A stretch of 64,000 bases of DNA from JBCCTX01 sp964652565 (GTDB lineage: Bacteria > Bacteroidota > Bacteroidia > J057), in NCBI GenBank assembly GCA_964652565.1, contig CAZZEC010000005.1:1-64000 (forward strand). Direction: 5' to 3'. Below are positions 36,667 to 46,106 of the stretch, in pieces (positions within the stretch are counted from its first letter, which is position 1; every line of letters starts with the position of its first letter). The position numbers were made by a program, and so were the translations under genes. The notes below the pieces were generated by a model. It saw nothing but the letters and a program-made list of their open reading frames with translations, had not been told where the DNA came from and made no database searches.

Positions 36667-38604
36667 CTACAAAAAGTGGTACCTGACAAAAGCCTCGATC
36701 GCTTCGTATTCCGCAAACCCTAATTTGTCATACACTTTGGCAGTCTGCCGATTTCTTTGTTCTGCACGTTGCCAGAATTCGCGCTCATCCGTTCCCTGAA
36801 ATACAGCACCATCCTTCTGAGATTGATGTTTAAATATTCCCAATCGCTTTCTGATCACTTCATCGGGGCTCATGGGTACAGCCATTTCAATTTCTGACAC
36901 ATCCCATTCCTGCCATGCACCTCTGTACAACCAGACCCAGCAATCGCGTGTCCATGGTTCATGTTTCACCCTTTCTAATGCCTCAAAAATAGCATCCAAA
37001 CAAACTTTATGTGTACCGTGAGGATCGGCGAGATCTCCTGCTGCGTAGATCTGATCAGGCCGTATCTCCTTGATCAAGTTTACTATAATCTGAATATCTT
37101 CTTCCCCAAGGGGATTTTTCTCAACCAGACCTGTTTCATAAAAAGGCATCTCCAAAAAATGTGCATTCTCCTCAGGTATGCCAACAAAACGGCATGTTGC
37201 TCGAGCTTCCCCCTTGCGGATCATACCTTTTATCTGGCGAATTGATTCAATGTCCTTTTCTCCTGTTTGTTTATTCGTCAGGAAAGATTTAGCATGCTCA
37301 TATATATTTGCGGCATCATGGTTATCTATGCTGAAACGCTGATTAAAATCGCCAACAAAATCGGCAAAACGCAAGGCTTCATCATCGGCAACTGCAATAT
37401 TACCTGATGTTTGGTAAGCGACATGTACATCGTGACCCTGATCTACCAAGCGAATAAAAGTTCCTCCCATCGAAATAATATCATCGTCTGGATGAGGACT
37501 AAAGATGATCACCCTCTTGGGAAATGGAGATTTTCTTTCAGGACGATAGGTATCATCGGCGTTGGGTTTCCCTCCGGGCCAACCAGTGATCGTATGTTGA
37601 AGTTCATTAAATATTTTAATATTTAATTCATAGGCTGATCCATATCTCACAAGCAAACTACTCAGTCCATTATCGTTGAAATCTTTATCTGTCAACTTGA
37701 GAATGGGTTTCTCCACCTGAAGTGCTAAGCTTACCATGGCTTTTCTGATGGATTTTTCATCCCATACAAAATCCTCCAGTAACCAGGGTGATTTCTTCCT
37801 GATTAATCCTGTGGATGCCCCTTCATCTAATGCAATCAGTGAATGAGAATGGTTTTGCAGAAAAGTGGCCGGAATTTTATTCGTAATATCCCCTTCTACG
37901 GCTTTTTGGATTACCGTGGATTTACCTTCGCCCCATGCCATAAGAATAATCCTTTTGGCTTTCATGATGGTACTTACTCCCATCGTAATCGCTTTTCTCG
38001 GAACTTTACTTAAGGAGAAAAAATCACTGGCTGCCGCAATCCGAGTTTGTTCGTCCAACGTAATTAAGCGTGTACGAGAATTGATACTAGAACCAGGCTC
38101 ATTAAAACCAATATGACCCGTTTTTCCTATTCCCAATATCTGTATATCTAATCCTCCAAGTTTCTCGATCTTCTTCTCATATTGCTCACAAAATGCAGGG
38201 ATCTCTTCGACGGAAAGTGTTCCATCGGGTATATGATAGTTTGCTTCATCAATATCTACATGATCAAACAATTGTGTCTTCATGAAGTATACATAACTCT
38301 GAAGCATATCTGGCTTCATGGGATAGTATTCATCCAAATTAAATGTAATGACATTACCAAAACTCAATCCCTCCTCTCTATGCATTCTAACCAATTCAGC
38401 ATAAAGCAATTTGGGCGTAGAACCGGTAGCTAATCCCAATACAGCCTTTTCTCCATTGGCTGCCTTATTTCGGATTAACTGTGCAATTTCATCAGCCACA
38501 GATTTTGATGCAGATTTGGGATCTTCGTATATTTTTACAGGGATCTTTTCATATGGGTTTAATTCACCCTCAATGTAGTAATCTTGTGTATTGGCAGTAG
38601 ACAT
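36667..38604 (-). CDS. nagB: Glucosamine-6-phosphate deaminase fused to a PIG-L family deacetylase domain
   Basis: The 645-residue protein is a two-domain fusion. Residues about 1-300 are NagB-like: LGLATGSTPKLLYAEL, the catalytic FNLDEYYPM and GIGKTGHIGFNEPG (the usual Asp before GHI is Thr here, as I recall in other Bacteroidota NagB). Residues about 368-645 are a PIG-L/LmbE domain with the zinc motif FSPHPDDDIISMGG. The first half would convert glucosamine 6-phosphate to fructose 6-phosphate and ammonia; the second may remove acetyl from N-acetylglucosamine derivatives. It follows the DeoR-type regulator by 18 bp. The fusion is known in Bacteroidota and looks complete. Confidence 0.9.
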   Translation of the reverse strand: MSTANTQDYYIEGELNPYEKIPVKIYEDPKSASKSVADEIAQLIRNKAANGEKAVLGLATGSTPKLLYAELVRMHREEGLSFGNVITFNLDEYYPMKPDMLQSYVYFMKTQLFDHVDIDEANYHIPDGTLSVEEIPAFCEQYEKKIEKLGGLDIQILGIGKTGHIGFNEPGSSINSRTRLITLDEQTRIAAASDFFSLSKVPRKAITMGVSTIMKAKRIILMAWGEGKSTVIQKAVEGDITNKIPATFLQNHSHSLIALDEGASTGLIRKKSPWLLEDFVWDEKSIRKAMVSLALQVEKPILKLTDKDFNDNGLSSLLVRYGSAYELNIKIFNELQHTITGWPGGKPNADDTYRPERKSPFPKRVIIFSPHPDDDIISMGGTFIRLVDQGHDVHVAYQTSGNIAVADDEALRFADFVGDFNQRFSIDNHDAANIYEHAKSFLTNKQTGEKDIESIRQIKGMIRKGEARATCRFVGIPEENAHFLEMPFYETGLVEKNPLGEEDIQIIVNLIKEIRPDQIYAAGDLADPHGTHKVCLDAIFEALERVKHEPWTRDCWVWLYRGAWQEWDVSEIEMAVPMSPDEVIRKRLGIFKHQSQKDGAVFQGTDEREFWQRAEQRNRQTAKVYDKLGFAEYEAIEAFVRYHFL

Positions 38605-38622
38605 AGTGTGGAATTACTTAGG

Positions 38623-39372
38623 TTATATAATTTGAATACCGAGTTTTGTATAGGGTTTGAGAAAATTGTGCTCTTTATCCAGGTCCGTAATCAGTAAATT
38701 TACTTCTCCTATTTTTGAAACCTGGTAGGGATGTATTGTCTCTAATTTTTCCTCTATGATCAACGTCATTACTTTCCTTGAAGAAGCTACTAATGCCCGT
38801 TTTACACGTGCTTCATCCCAGTTATTCTCAGTAATTCCTTCCTTGTGATGGATACTTCTGGTCCCTATTACTCCCCAATCAGCCCTTATTCCATGAAGGG
38901 ATTCAATAGCCTCTATACCAGCTGTTACTTTTTCATTTTTCAGTAATCTTCCACCAATAAAAACTACTTCTACTTTGGGATGCTCGGCAAGTATCACTCC
39001 AACGGGTAAACTATTTGTAAAAATGGTAACCTGAAGGTCTCCAGGTATTATCCTGGCGATTTCCATATTGGTCGTTCCACCATCCATAATAATAACCTGT
39101 CCATCTTCAAAAAACTGCACCGCTTTCCTGGCAAGTGCTATTTTACGGTCCAATGCATATACTTCACGTTCGTGAAAACTATAGGGTGGAAATGCATTTA
39201 TGACCGCTCCTCCATGAACTTTACGTATCTTGCCATCATCAGCGAGATCTTTTAAGTCGCGACGTATGGTATCCTCTGAGACCGCAAGCTCATGACTTAG
39301 CTCAGACACAAGTACTTTCTTATGAATACGCAATTCCTCTAAAATGATATGCTGACGCTCTTCTTTTAACAA
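38623..39372 (-). CDS. DeoR-family transcriptional regulator
   Basis: The 249-residue protein has an N-terminal DeoR winged helix (LKEERQHIILEEL, then VSELSHELAVSEDTIRRDLKDLADDGKIRKVHGGA) and a C-terminal sugar-phosphate-sensing domain (IIMDGGTTNMEIARII, VEVVFIGGRLL, GTRSIHHKEGIT). It probably controls the amino-sugar genes next to it, sensing a phosphorylated sugar such as glucosamine 6-phosphate. The start codon appears to be TTG at 39372 (TTG TTA AAA GAA), giving the usual MLKEERQ opening. It is divergent from the NagZ fusion. Confidence 0.9.
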   Translation of the reverse strand: MLKEERQHIILEELRIHKKVLVSELSHELAVSEDTIRRDLKDLADDGKIRKVHGGAVINAFPPYSFHEREVYALDRKIALARKAVQFFEDGQVIIMDGGTTNMEIARIIPGDLQVTIFTNSLPVGVILAEHPKVEVVFIGGRLLKNEKVTAGIEAIESLHGIRADWGVIGTRSIHHKEGITENNWDEARVKRALVASSRKVMTLIIEEKLETIHPYQVSKIGEVNLLITDLDKEHNFLKPYTKLGIQII

Positions 39373-39415
39373 ATTATGCGATTTTTTGCTATTATTTGCT
39401 TATTTTTACTATCAA

Positions 39416-42400
39416 ATGAAATATTTTATACGGGTTTTTGCAAGATTAACTACATTTTTTTTCTCTCAGCACTTCATTTATTCGATGGTTGGGCTTTTGA
39501 TGAGCATGGGAATTTCGCTTCCGACACATGGACAAATTGCATCTGTATCGTCAACACCTCCCTTTCTAAAAGATCCTATTGCAGCATCCTGGGCAGATTC
39601 AGTGGTTCAACAGCTGAGTGTTAGAGAGCAAATTGCTCAACTCATCATGGTTGCAGCCTTCTCAAACAGAGGTCCATCACACACATATGAGATCAGTAAG
39701 TTAATTGAAGATTACGGCATTGGTGGGGTCATATTTTTTCAAGGTGGTCCTGTAAGACAAGCTAAGTTGCATAATCATTATCAAACGTTGTCCAAGGTGC
39801 CTCTACTTGTAGCAATGGATGGCGAATGGGGATTAGGAATGCGTTTGGATAGCACGATGAGTTTTCCCTATCAAATGACACTGGGAGCTATCCAGGATAT
39901 GGGCCTAATTGAAAATATGGGAGAGGAAATTGGACGACAATTCAGCAGAATGGGAGTACATGTGAATTTTGCTCCTGTATTAGATGTAAATAACAACCCC
40001 AATAATCCCGTGATCAGCTATCGCTCTTTTGGCGAACAGCCTGAACTTGTCGCAGAGAGAGGATGGGCTTATGCTAAGGGGTTGCAAAAAATGGGAATTC
40101 TAGCTAATGGTAAACATTTCCCGGGCCATGGGGATACCGATATGGATTCTCACTATGATCTGCCTAAAATTTTGCATGATACTTCCAGATTAACTCGTAT
40201 AGAATTAGCTCCTTTTAAATACAATTTCAGCAAAGGACTGGGTAGCGTGATGGTCGCCCATCTTGAAATACCCGCATGGGAACCTACTCCCAACCTGCCA
40301 AGTACCCTTTCCAAATCTATAGTAACTGATATCCTACAGAAAAAAATGGGGTTTCAAGGGATCGTGTTTACAGATGCTTTGAACATGAAAGGAGTAACTA
40401 AGTACTACGAACCCGGAATAGTCGATGTGAAGGCATTGATGGCTGGAAATGATGTGCTGCTTTACTCTCAGGATGTATCTGCTGCTATTCGTGAAATCGA
40501 GCAAGCCTTACAATCTGGCGAAATAGATACACTTACCATCAAAGGAAAATGTCTAAAAATGCTAACACTTAAAGCATGGGCAAGACGTTACACGCCAGAT
40601 CAAGTACAAACTGAAAATCTTATAGAAGATCTGAATAGTTCTCAAGCAGACTTTCTTGCACAACAGCTAGCAGAATCTTCTCTCACGTTGCTTCGAAATG
40701 AACACAATATTATTCCCATTCAAAGATTAGATACATTAGATATTGCTGTATTATCTATTGGGAAAAAGGACAACGCATTTCAAAAGACATTAAATAAGTT
40801 TACAAAAATATCCTCCTATTATCTTCCTGGAAATGCTACACAAGCGGAAATTGATGAAATACAATCGAAAATTGAAACACACAACTTCAAAATTATAGGG
40901 CTCCAGCAAATGAGTAAACGCCCGGGAAATTATCGCAGGATAGATGAACCCGTCAAAAAACTGATCGAATCATATGCAGAAACCCCTAATACGATTATTA
41001 GTGTGTTTCGCAACCCTTATACATTAGAAAGAATTCCCAAGATGAGTAAGGCACCAGGACTCATCATGGCATATGAAGGATCAGCATATACTGAAACAGC
41101 TGCAGCTCAACTAATTATGGGTGCAATTGGTGCAAAGGGTAAATTGCCGGTAAGTATTGGTAAGGCTTTTCAATTAGGAGATGGAATCGTTTCACAAGGA
41201 AATAACCGACTAAAATTCACTGTTCCTGAAGAAATTGGTTGGGGTAGTAAATCATTATCTGGCGCTTTAGATTCGATTGTCGAAGCAGGGATTCTACAAC
41301 GGGCATATCCAGGAGCACAATTACTGGTAGCAAAAGATGGCAATGTTATTTACCATAAGGCATATGGTTATCACACCTACGACTCACTAAAATCTGTAAA
41401 TTTGACGGATTTATATGACTTTGCATCCATTACAAAAGTTACGGGGCCTTTACCCGGTCTTATGAAACTGTATGGTGAAGGCAAAATTAACCTCGACGAA
41501 CCGTTTAGCAACTATTGGAAGGATTGGAAAAGGGGAAATAAGAAAGATTTAATAATCAGAGACATACTTGCCCATCAAGCTCAGCTCAAACCATGGATTG
41601 CCTACTGGACCGAAACAGTCAAATCCAATGGAAAATTCAGGAATAAAACATTCAGAATGCGTCCCAATGATGATTACAACATAGAATTAACTCCCTATCT
41701 CTATCAACATAGAGATTTTAGGGACAAAAAAATATTTAAATCAATACGCAAATCTCCCTTAAATGATGAGCCGGGTTATGTTTACTCAGGATTGGCATTT
41801 TATATTTTTCCCACTGTCATAGAATCTATCACAGGTAGAGATTATGAAGATTATACCTATCATGAGTTTTATCGGAAATTAGGGGCCTATACGTTGGTAT
41901 ATAATCCTTGGGAACATTTTGATATTGAGCAAATAATTCCTACAGAAAGAGATACCTTTTTCAGGATGCAACAGATACACGGGCGTGTTCATGACGAAGG
42001 GGCTGTCATGATGAGTGGTGTTTCAGGAAATGCTGGTTTATTCGGGAATGCGCATGATCTGGCAAAACTCATGCAGATGTACATGAATAAGGGGACATAT
42101 GGAGGGGAAGAATATATATCCAAAGAGGCTGTAGAAGAATTCATACGCTATCAATTTCCTGAAAAAGACAATAGAAGGGGACTGGGATTTGACAAGCCTC
42201 CGCTTAAGGATAAAGAAAATGGATATGTAGCACCTTCTTCTAGCGATGAAAGCTTTGGGCATTCTGGATTCACAGGTACATTTACCTGGGCAGATCCTAA
42301 GCATAATTTGATGATAGTATTCTTGTCGAATAGGGTCTACCCTACCCGACTCAATCGAAAACTCTATCAATTGAATATTCGACCTAGTTTACATCAGGTT

Positions 42401-42451
42401 CTCTATGATATGATTGAATCAAACCAGGAGAATAAACAGGAAGGGAAATAA
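39416..42451 (+). CDS. NagZ-type beta-N-acetylglucosaminidase (GH3) fused to a serine beta-lactamase-like domain
   Basis: The protein of about 1,010 residues has a GH3 NagZ domain (about 60-380) with KHFPGHGDTDMDSHYDLP (His-Asp of the NagZ loop) and the nucleophile Asp in FTDALNMKGV. A GH3 C-terminal-like domain follows, then a serine hydrolase domain (about 620-1000) with SITK (nucleophile Ser and Lys), YSG, and HSG. It would remove GlcNAc from muropeptides and may have esterase or peptidase activity. Start: an ATG at 39386 lies only 13 bp from the DeoR gene; the ATG at 39416 gives a better N-terminal basic segment. Such fusions occur across Bacteroidota. Confidence 0.88.
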   Translation: MKYFIRVFARLTTFFFSQHFIYSMVGLLMSMGISLPTHGQIASVSSTPPFLKDPIAASWADSVVQQLSVREQIAQLIMVAAFSNRGPSHTYEISKLIEDYGIGGVIFFQGGPVRQAKLHNHYQTLSKVPLLVAMDGEWGLGMRLDSTMSFPYQMTLGAIQDMGLIENMGEEIGRQFSRMGVHVNFAPVLDVNNNPNNPVISYRSFGEQPELVAERGWAYAKGLQKMGILANGKHFPGHGDTDMDSHYDLPKILHDTSRLTRIELAPFKYNFSKGLGSVMVAHLEIPAWEPTPNLPSTLSKSIVTDILQKKMGFQGIVFTDALNMKGVTKYYEPGIVDVKALMAGNDVLLYSQDVSAAIREIEQALQSGEIDTLTIKGKCLKMLTLKAWARRYTPDQVQTENLIEDLNSSQADFLAQQLAESSLTLLRNEHNIIPIQRLDTLDIAVLSIGKKDNAFQKTLNKFTKISSYYLPGNATQAEIDEIQSKIETHNFKIIGLQQMSKRPGNYRRIDEPVKKLIESYAETPNTIISVFRNPYTLERIPKMSKAPGLIMAYEGSAYTETAAAQLIMGAIGAKGKLPVSIGKAFQLGDGIVSQGNNRLKFTVPEEIGWGSKSLSGALDSIVEAGILQRAYPGAQLLVAKDGNVIYHKAYGYHTYDSLKSVNLTDLYDFASITKVTGPLPGLMKLYGEGKINLDEPFSNYWKDWKRGNKKDLIIRDILAHQAQLKPWIAYWTETVKSNGKFRNKTFRMRPNDDYNIELTPYLYQHRDFRDKKIFKSIRKSPLNDEPGYVYSGLAFYIFPTVIESITGRDYEDYTYHEFYRKLGAYTLVYNPWEHFDIEQIIPTERDTFFRMQQIHGRVHDEGAVMMSGVSGNAGLFGNAHDLAKLMQMYMNKGTYGGEEYISKEAVEEFIRYQFPEKDNRRGLGFDKPPLKDKENGYVAPSSSDESFGHSGFTGTFTWADPKHNLMIVFLSNRVYPTRLNRKLYQLNIRPSLHQVLYDMIESNQENKQEGK

Positions 42452-43396
42452 TTAGGCTTCGACCAACATGGCTCCATAGGAGTATCCGCCGCCGAATACC
42501 GTCATAATAATGATATCTCCTCGTGAAAACTCAGTGAGATGTTCTGATAAAGCAATACCGCACCCTGCACTCCCTGTATTACCCAGGTATTGAATATTGG
42601 AAATCACTCTGGACTCATCCAATCCCAATTCTTTGGCAACATGACGGGTAATTCTGAGATTAGCCTGATGAGGGATAAAGTACTGTATATCTTCTACTGT
42701 TAGGTGATTTTTCTGAATAATATTCCTGGTGGCACTTTCCATATAGTTGCAAGCATGGATAAATACATCCTTTCCATATGGCATTGATATACCGCCATTA
42801 TTGGGTCTTAGCACTACTCCTTCCATGGCTTTGCCTATATTCCCGGCGCCACCTGTCTGAATATCTAATATCTTAAGATCTGAGGGTAGTATACGTTGCT
42901 TACTTACCAGCATCACTACAGCCCCATCTCCCCACAAGTGATTGCTTTTTGTATCTTCTACGTTATAATAAGCAGTATTGTGCTCTGAAGATATTACAAG
43001 TGCATATTGGGACTTGCCAGCTGCGAAGTATCCTTCTACAATCTCAAATGCATTTAATAGAGAAGAACATGCTGAGGAAATAGTAACAACAGGTATATCA
43101 TCTATTCCCAGGTGATGTTGGATAGCATGTCCCAATGTCACAATCAAGTCATATGGAGTATACGTCGCGCCTACAATTAAATCGATCTGTTCTACATCGA
43201 TTTGAATATTTTCTAACAAAGTCCCTAAGGCCGCTATCCCCATTGTATGTGAATTTTCATGGTCCTGGGCCTTCCTTCTCTTCTCAATTCCCGTACGCTC
43301 GATCAACCACTCGTTTGTCAGTCCAAATCGCTCCTCAAAATGGTCATTGGTTACGACTTCTGTAGGTAGATAATGTGATACACCGTGTATAAACAT
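42452..43396 (-). CDS. 3-oxoacyl-ACP synthase III family protein (FabH-like)
   Basis: The 314-residue condensing enzyme has the catalytic triad of the family: Cys110 in ISSACSSLL, His243 in FIPHQANLRI and Asn273 in YLGNTGSAG. It would join an acyl-CoA with malonyl-ACP to start fatty-acid or a related lipid chain. The sequence diverges from housekeeping FabH in the N-terminal region, and another copy may exist elsewhere, so a specialised role is possible. It is downstream of fbaA but separated by a strong terminator. It ends head-on against the NagZ fusion gene with the stops abutting. Confidence 0.88.
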   Translation of the reverse strand: MFIHGVSHYLPTEVVTNDHFEERFGLTNEWLIERTGIEKRRKAQDHENSHTMGIAALGTLLENIQIDVEQIDLIVGATYTPYDLIVTLGHAIQHHLGIDDIPVVTISSACSSLLNAFEIVEGYFAAGKSQYALVISSEHNTAYYNVEDTKSNHLWGDGAVVMLVSKQRILPSDLKILDIQTGGAGNIGKAMEGVVLRPNNGGISMPYGKDVFIHACNYMESATRNIIQKNHLTVEDIQYFIPHQANLRITRHVAKELGLDESRVISNIQYLGNTGSAGCGIALSEHLTEFSRGDIIIMTVFGGGYSYGAMLVEA

Positions 43397-43441
43397 AAGT
43401 TAGCAGAACAATTTCGAATCAAATGTACGTACAAATAAATT

Positions 43442-43483
43442 AAAAAAAAGTCTTAATTGATGTTTGCTAACTCAATTAAGACT
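43442..43483 (-). terminator. Rho-independent terminator of fbaA
   Basis: On the minus strand AGTCTTAATTGA (43483-43472) and its complement (43460-43449) form a 12-bp stem with an 11-base loop followed by TTTTTTTT. It separates fbaA from the FabH-like gene. Confidence 0.88.
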
Positions 43484-43559
43484 CTTATAATTCGTTAGGT
43501 ACTAAGTCTATTTTAAACAAAGGCTACGTATAACCTATTAGATAGATTTTACCTAATCA

Positions 43560-44642
43560 TTATTTTCCGTGCACATCTATTGCATTTAGATCTTCGAATG
43601 CAACTTTTAAACGTTCTAACAATACCTTTTCACCTTCTCTTAACCATACTCTAGGATCATATTTCTTCTTATTAGGTTTATCGTCTCCCTCTGGATTACC
43701 AATTTGAGATTGCAGGTAATCGTGATTTTTTTTCTCATATTCTCTTACACCAGACCAAAATGCCCACTGTAAGTCAGTATCAATATTCATTTTCACTACT
43801 CCATAATCAATAGCATTTCTAATATCCTCACGAGAAGAGCCAGAACCACCATGAAAAACAAAATTAACTGGGTTGTGATCCGTACCAAACTTCTGTTGAA
43901 TAAAGTCCTGCGAATTTTTAAGAATATCAGGTCTCAATTCAACGTTTCCAGGTTTGTATACACCATGTACATTTCCGAAAGCAGCAGCAACCAGAAATCT
44001 ATCACCAATTTTTTTCAGCTCCTCATAAGCATATGCCACTTCCTCAGGCTGAGTATATAGCCGGGCATTATCGATTTGTGTATTGTCTACCCCGTCTTCT
44101 TCTCCCCCGGTAACGCCTAACTCAATTTCAATTGCCATTCCAATTTTGTTCATTCTTTCAAAGAATCGAGTTGATATCTCTACATTCTCTTCAATAGGCT
44201 CTTCTGATAGATCTAGCATATGTGAGCTGTACAATGGCTTTCCATGTTGTTCATAGTATTTTTCTCCTGCTTCTAACATTCCTTCTACCCAAGGCAATAA
44301 TTTTTTAGCGGCGTGGTCGGTATGTAGAATAACTGTAACTCCATATGCTTCCGCCATGTGATGGACATGAAGGGCTCCAGAAACAGCACCTGCAATAGCC
44401 GCTTTCTCTTGGTCATTTCCCAGCCCCTTACCAGCAAAGAACTTTGCCCCACCATTTGAAAACTGAATAATTACCGGAGAATTAACTGCACGTGCAGCTT
44501 CAATGACAGCGTTTACTGAATTAGTACCCACAACATTTGCAGCTGGAAGGGCAAAATTATGCTCATTTGCATAGTTGAGGAGTTCTTGTACTTCATCCCC
44601 ATACAATACTCCCGCTCTGAACTTTCTATCTGTTTTAACCAT
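43560..44642 (-). CDS. fbaA: Fructose-bisphosphate aldolase, class II
   Basis: This zinc-dependent aldolase of about 360 residues cleaves fructose 1,6-bisphosphate in glycolysis and makes it in gluconeogenesis. Zinc-binding and active-site motifs are LHTDHAAKKLLPW, EIELGVTGGEEDGVDN, VHGVYKPGNVELRP and NFVFHGGSGSSREDIR, characteristic of the E. coli FbaA type. The ATG at 44642 is chosen; the in-frame GTG two codons earlier is less likely. It is monocistronic and ends in a strong terminator. Confidence 0.96.
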   Translation of the reverse strand: MVKTDRKFRAGVLYGDEVQELLNYANEHNFALPAANVVGTNSVNAVIEAARAVNSPVIIQFSNGGAKFFAGKGLGNDQEKAAIAGAVSGALHVHHMAEAYGVTVILHTDHAAKKLLPWVEGMLEAGEKYYEQHGKPLYSSHMLDLSEEPIEENVEISTRFFERMNKIGMAIEIELGVTGGEEDGVDNTQIDNARLYTQPEEVAYAYEELKKIGDRFLVAAAFGNVHGVYKPGNVELRPDILKNSQDFIQQKFGTDHNPVNFVFHGGSGSSREDIRNAIDYGVVKMNIDTDLQWAFWSGVREYEKKNHDYLQSQIGNPEGDDKPNKKKYDPRVWLREGEKVLLERLKVAFEDLNAIDVHGK

Positions 44643-44790
44643 AGTCACTAGGTTTGCAATTTTGACAAATCATGAGTTGTAAAAGCGCAAATTAACAAAT
44701 TTTCATGATCGCTTATAATTATTTGCACAATCAATCTCGAATTCAATTATATCCAAAAAATCATGATTAGTTGAAACTTCTTGTACTTTT

Positions 44791-44822
44791 TTTGGGTAAA
44801 ATAGGATAGTAACGTATATTTG
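44791..44822 (+). promoter_or_regulatory. Canonical Bacteroidota promoter of rpsU
   Basis: TTTG (44791-44794) and TATATTTG (44815-44822) are separated by 20 bases, an excellent match to the -33/-7 consensus. Transcription should begin about 7 bases downstream, leaving a leader of only about 20 bases before the rpsU start. Confidence 0.75.
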
Positions 44823-44849
44823 CAAACCAAATAAATAAGAATATTCCAT

Positions 44850-45044
44850 ATGTTAATTATAAGAGTTAAAGAGGGAGAGTCTATCGATAAGGCTTTAAGA
44901 AGATATAAGAAAAAGTTTGAAAGAACAGGTGTTCTTAAAGAAGTGAGGGAGCGAATGTTTTACAAGAAGCCTTCTATTGAAAAAAAGGAAATGAGAAAAA
45001 AAGCTGTCAACAGACAGAAGCATTACGCATCCGAAAATTACTGA
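44850..45044 (+). CDS. rpsU: Ribosomal protein bS21
   Basis: The 64-residue, strongly basic protein begins MLIIRVKEGESIDKALRRYK and continues with KRFERTGVLKEVRERMFYKKPS-like sequence (here KFERTGVLKEVRERMFYKKP), the standard S21 pattern in Bacteroidota. No Shine-Dalgarno sequence is visible ahead of the ATG. It is followed by an intrinsic terminator, and xerD is downstream, matching the usual order in this phylum. Confidence 0.96.
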   Translation: MLIIRVKEGESIDKALRRYKKKFERTGVLKEVRERMFYKKPSIEKKEMRKKAVNRQKHYASENY

Positions 45045-45079
45045 TACGCATGTATTCAGTATTTAGTAAATAAATATCG

Positions 45080-45115
45080 TTCCGGATAATACTATTTATT
45101 ATTCGGAATTTTTTT
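45080..45115 (+). terminator. Rho-independent terminator of rpsU
   Basis: TTCCGGATAA (45080-45089) pairs with TTATTCGGAA (45099-45108) with one G-U pair and a nine-base loop, followed by seven T. Confidence 0.85.
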
Positions 45116-45187
45116 ATCACTCCTAGACTATTAGTTGCAGATATATGTTTCCTTTGGTATATTAATTCTTATTCCCACCTTACAATC

Positions 45188-46099
45188 ATGTTGGAATCAG
45201 AATTTGAAACATATTTGAGAATAGAAAGAGGGTATAGTCCCTTAACCATCAAAGCTTATATGCGAGATCTTTCCGATTTGGCAGAATATCTTGATTCTCA
45301 TCATCAACTCGAAGTATTCAGTCCTGAACACGTAGGTGAAATCCATTCAAAGATCCTAAGAAGTTGGTTAGGGGACCTCAAAAAGAATGGTATGAGCACT
45401 CGTACTATTTCCCGTAAGCTTTCAGCATCTAAGACGTATTTTGGATATTTGTTACGTTGTGAGATCATCACATCTCATCCCGCTTCAGGGCTATCTACGA
45501 GGGGAAAGGATAAAAAATTACCAGTCTTTCTTAAAGAAAGTGAGACAGAAAGATTATTGGATCATATCCCTTTTCCAAATTCATTTGAGGGTATCAGAGA
45601 TCAATGTATCTTAGAAGTACTGTATGGATGTGGATTGAGGAGAAGTGAGATTATTTCACTACAAACAGATGGGATAGATATTCTGGGAGGTACACTCCGC
45701 GTGAGAGGCAAAGGAGATAAAGAACGTATAGTACCTTTTGGCATTCACGTAAGGACAGCGATCATCCGATATATTGCTGTACTAAAGTTACAGGAAATAG
45801 ACTATAGAAGGACTTTTTTTCTCAGATCAAATGGAGAGCCATTATATCCTAAGCTAGTATACCGAATAGTAAACAAGTATCTTACACTGGCAAGTAATGC
45901 TGCCCAAAAAAGTCCACACGTCCTCAGACATACTTTTGCTACGCATCTGCTTGACAGAGGAGCTGATCTAAATGCGATCAAAGAACTCTTAGGCCATTCC
46001 AGCTTAGCTTCTACACAAGTTTATACTCATAACACTATATCAAAACTTAAGGATATTCACAAGCAGGCACATCCCAGATCACAAGATGATAATTCATAA
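45188..46099 (+). CDS. xerD: Tyrosine recombinase XerD/XerC family
   Basis: The 303-residue protein has an N-terminal SAM-like DNA-binding domain (about 1-90, FETYLRIERGYSPLTIKAYMRDL) and the catalytic domain with Arg in GCGLRRSEIISL, Lys in RGKGDKERIVPFG, HVLRHTFATHLLDRG (His-x-x-Arg) and the nucleophile Tyr in STQVYTHNT. Its context between rpsU and hpf is that of the housekeeping Xer that resolves chromosome dimers, not of a mobile integrase. XerC versus XerD cannot be decided from sequence alone. Confidence 0.9.
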   Translation: MLESEFETYLRIERGYSPLTIKAYMRDLSDLAEYLDSHHQLEVFSPEHVGEIHSKILRSWLGDLKKNGMSTRTISRKLSASKTYFGYLLRCEIITSHPASGLSTRGKDKKLPVFLKESETERLLDHIPFPNSFEGIRDQCILEVLYGCGLRRSEIISLQTDGIDILGGTLRVRGKGDKERIVPFGIHVRTAIIRYIAVLKLQEIDYRRTFFLRSNGEPLYPKLVYRIVNKYLTLASNAAQKSPHVLRHTFATHLLDRGADLNAIKELLGHSSLASTQVYTHNTISKLKDIHKQAHPRSQDDNS

Positions 46100-46106
46100 T
46101 ACTATG

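Noticed and set aside
45188..46099. Tyrosine recombinase as a mobile-element integrase
   Set aside because: The rpsU-xerD-hpf context is that of the housekeeping Xer recombinase, and no attachment-site repeats or cargo are present.
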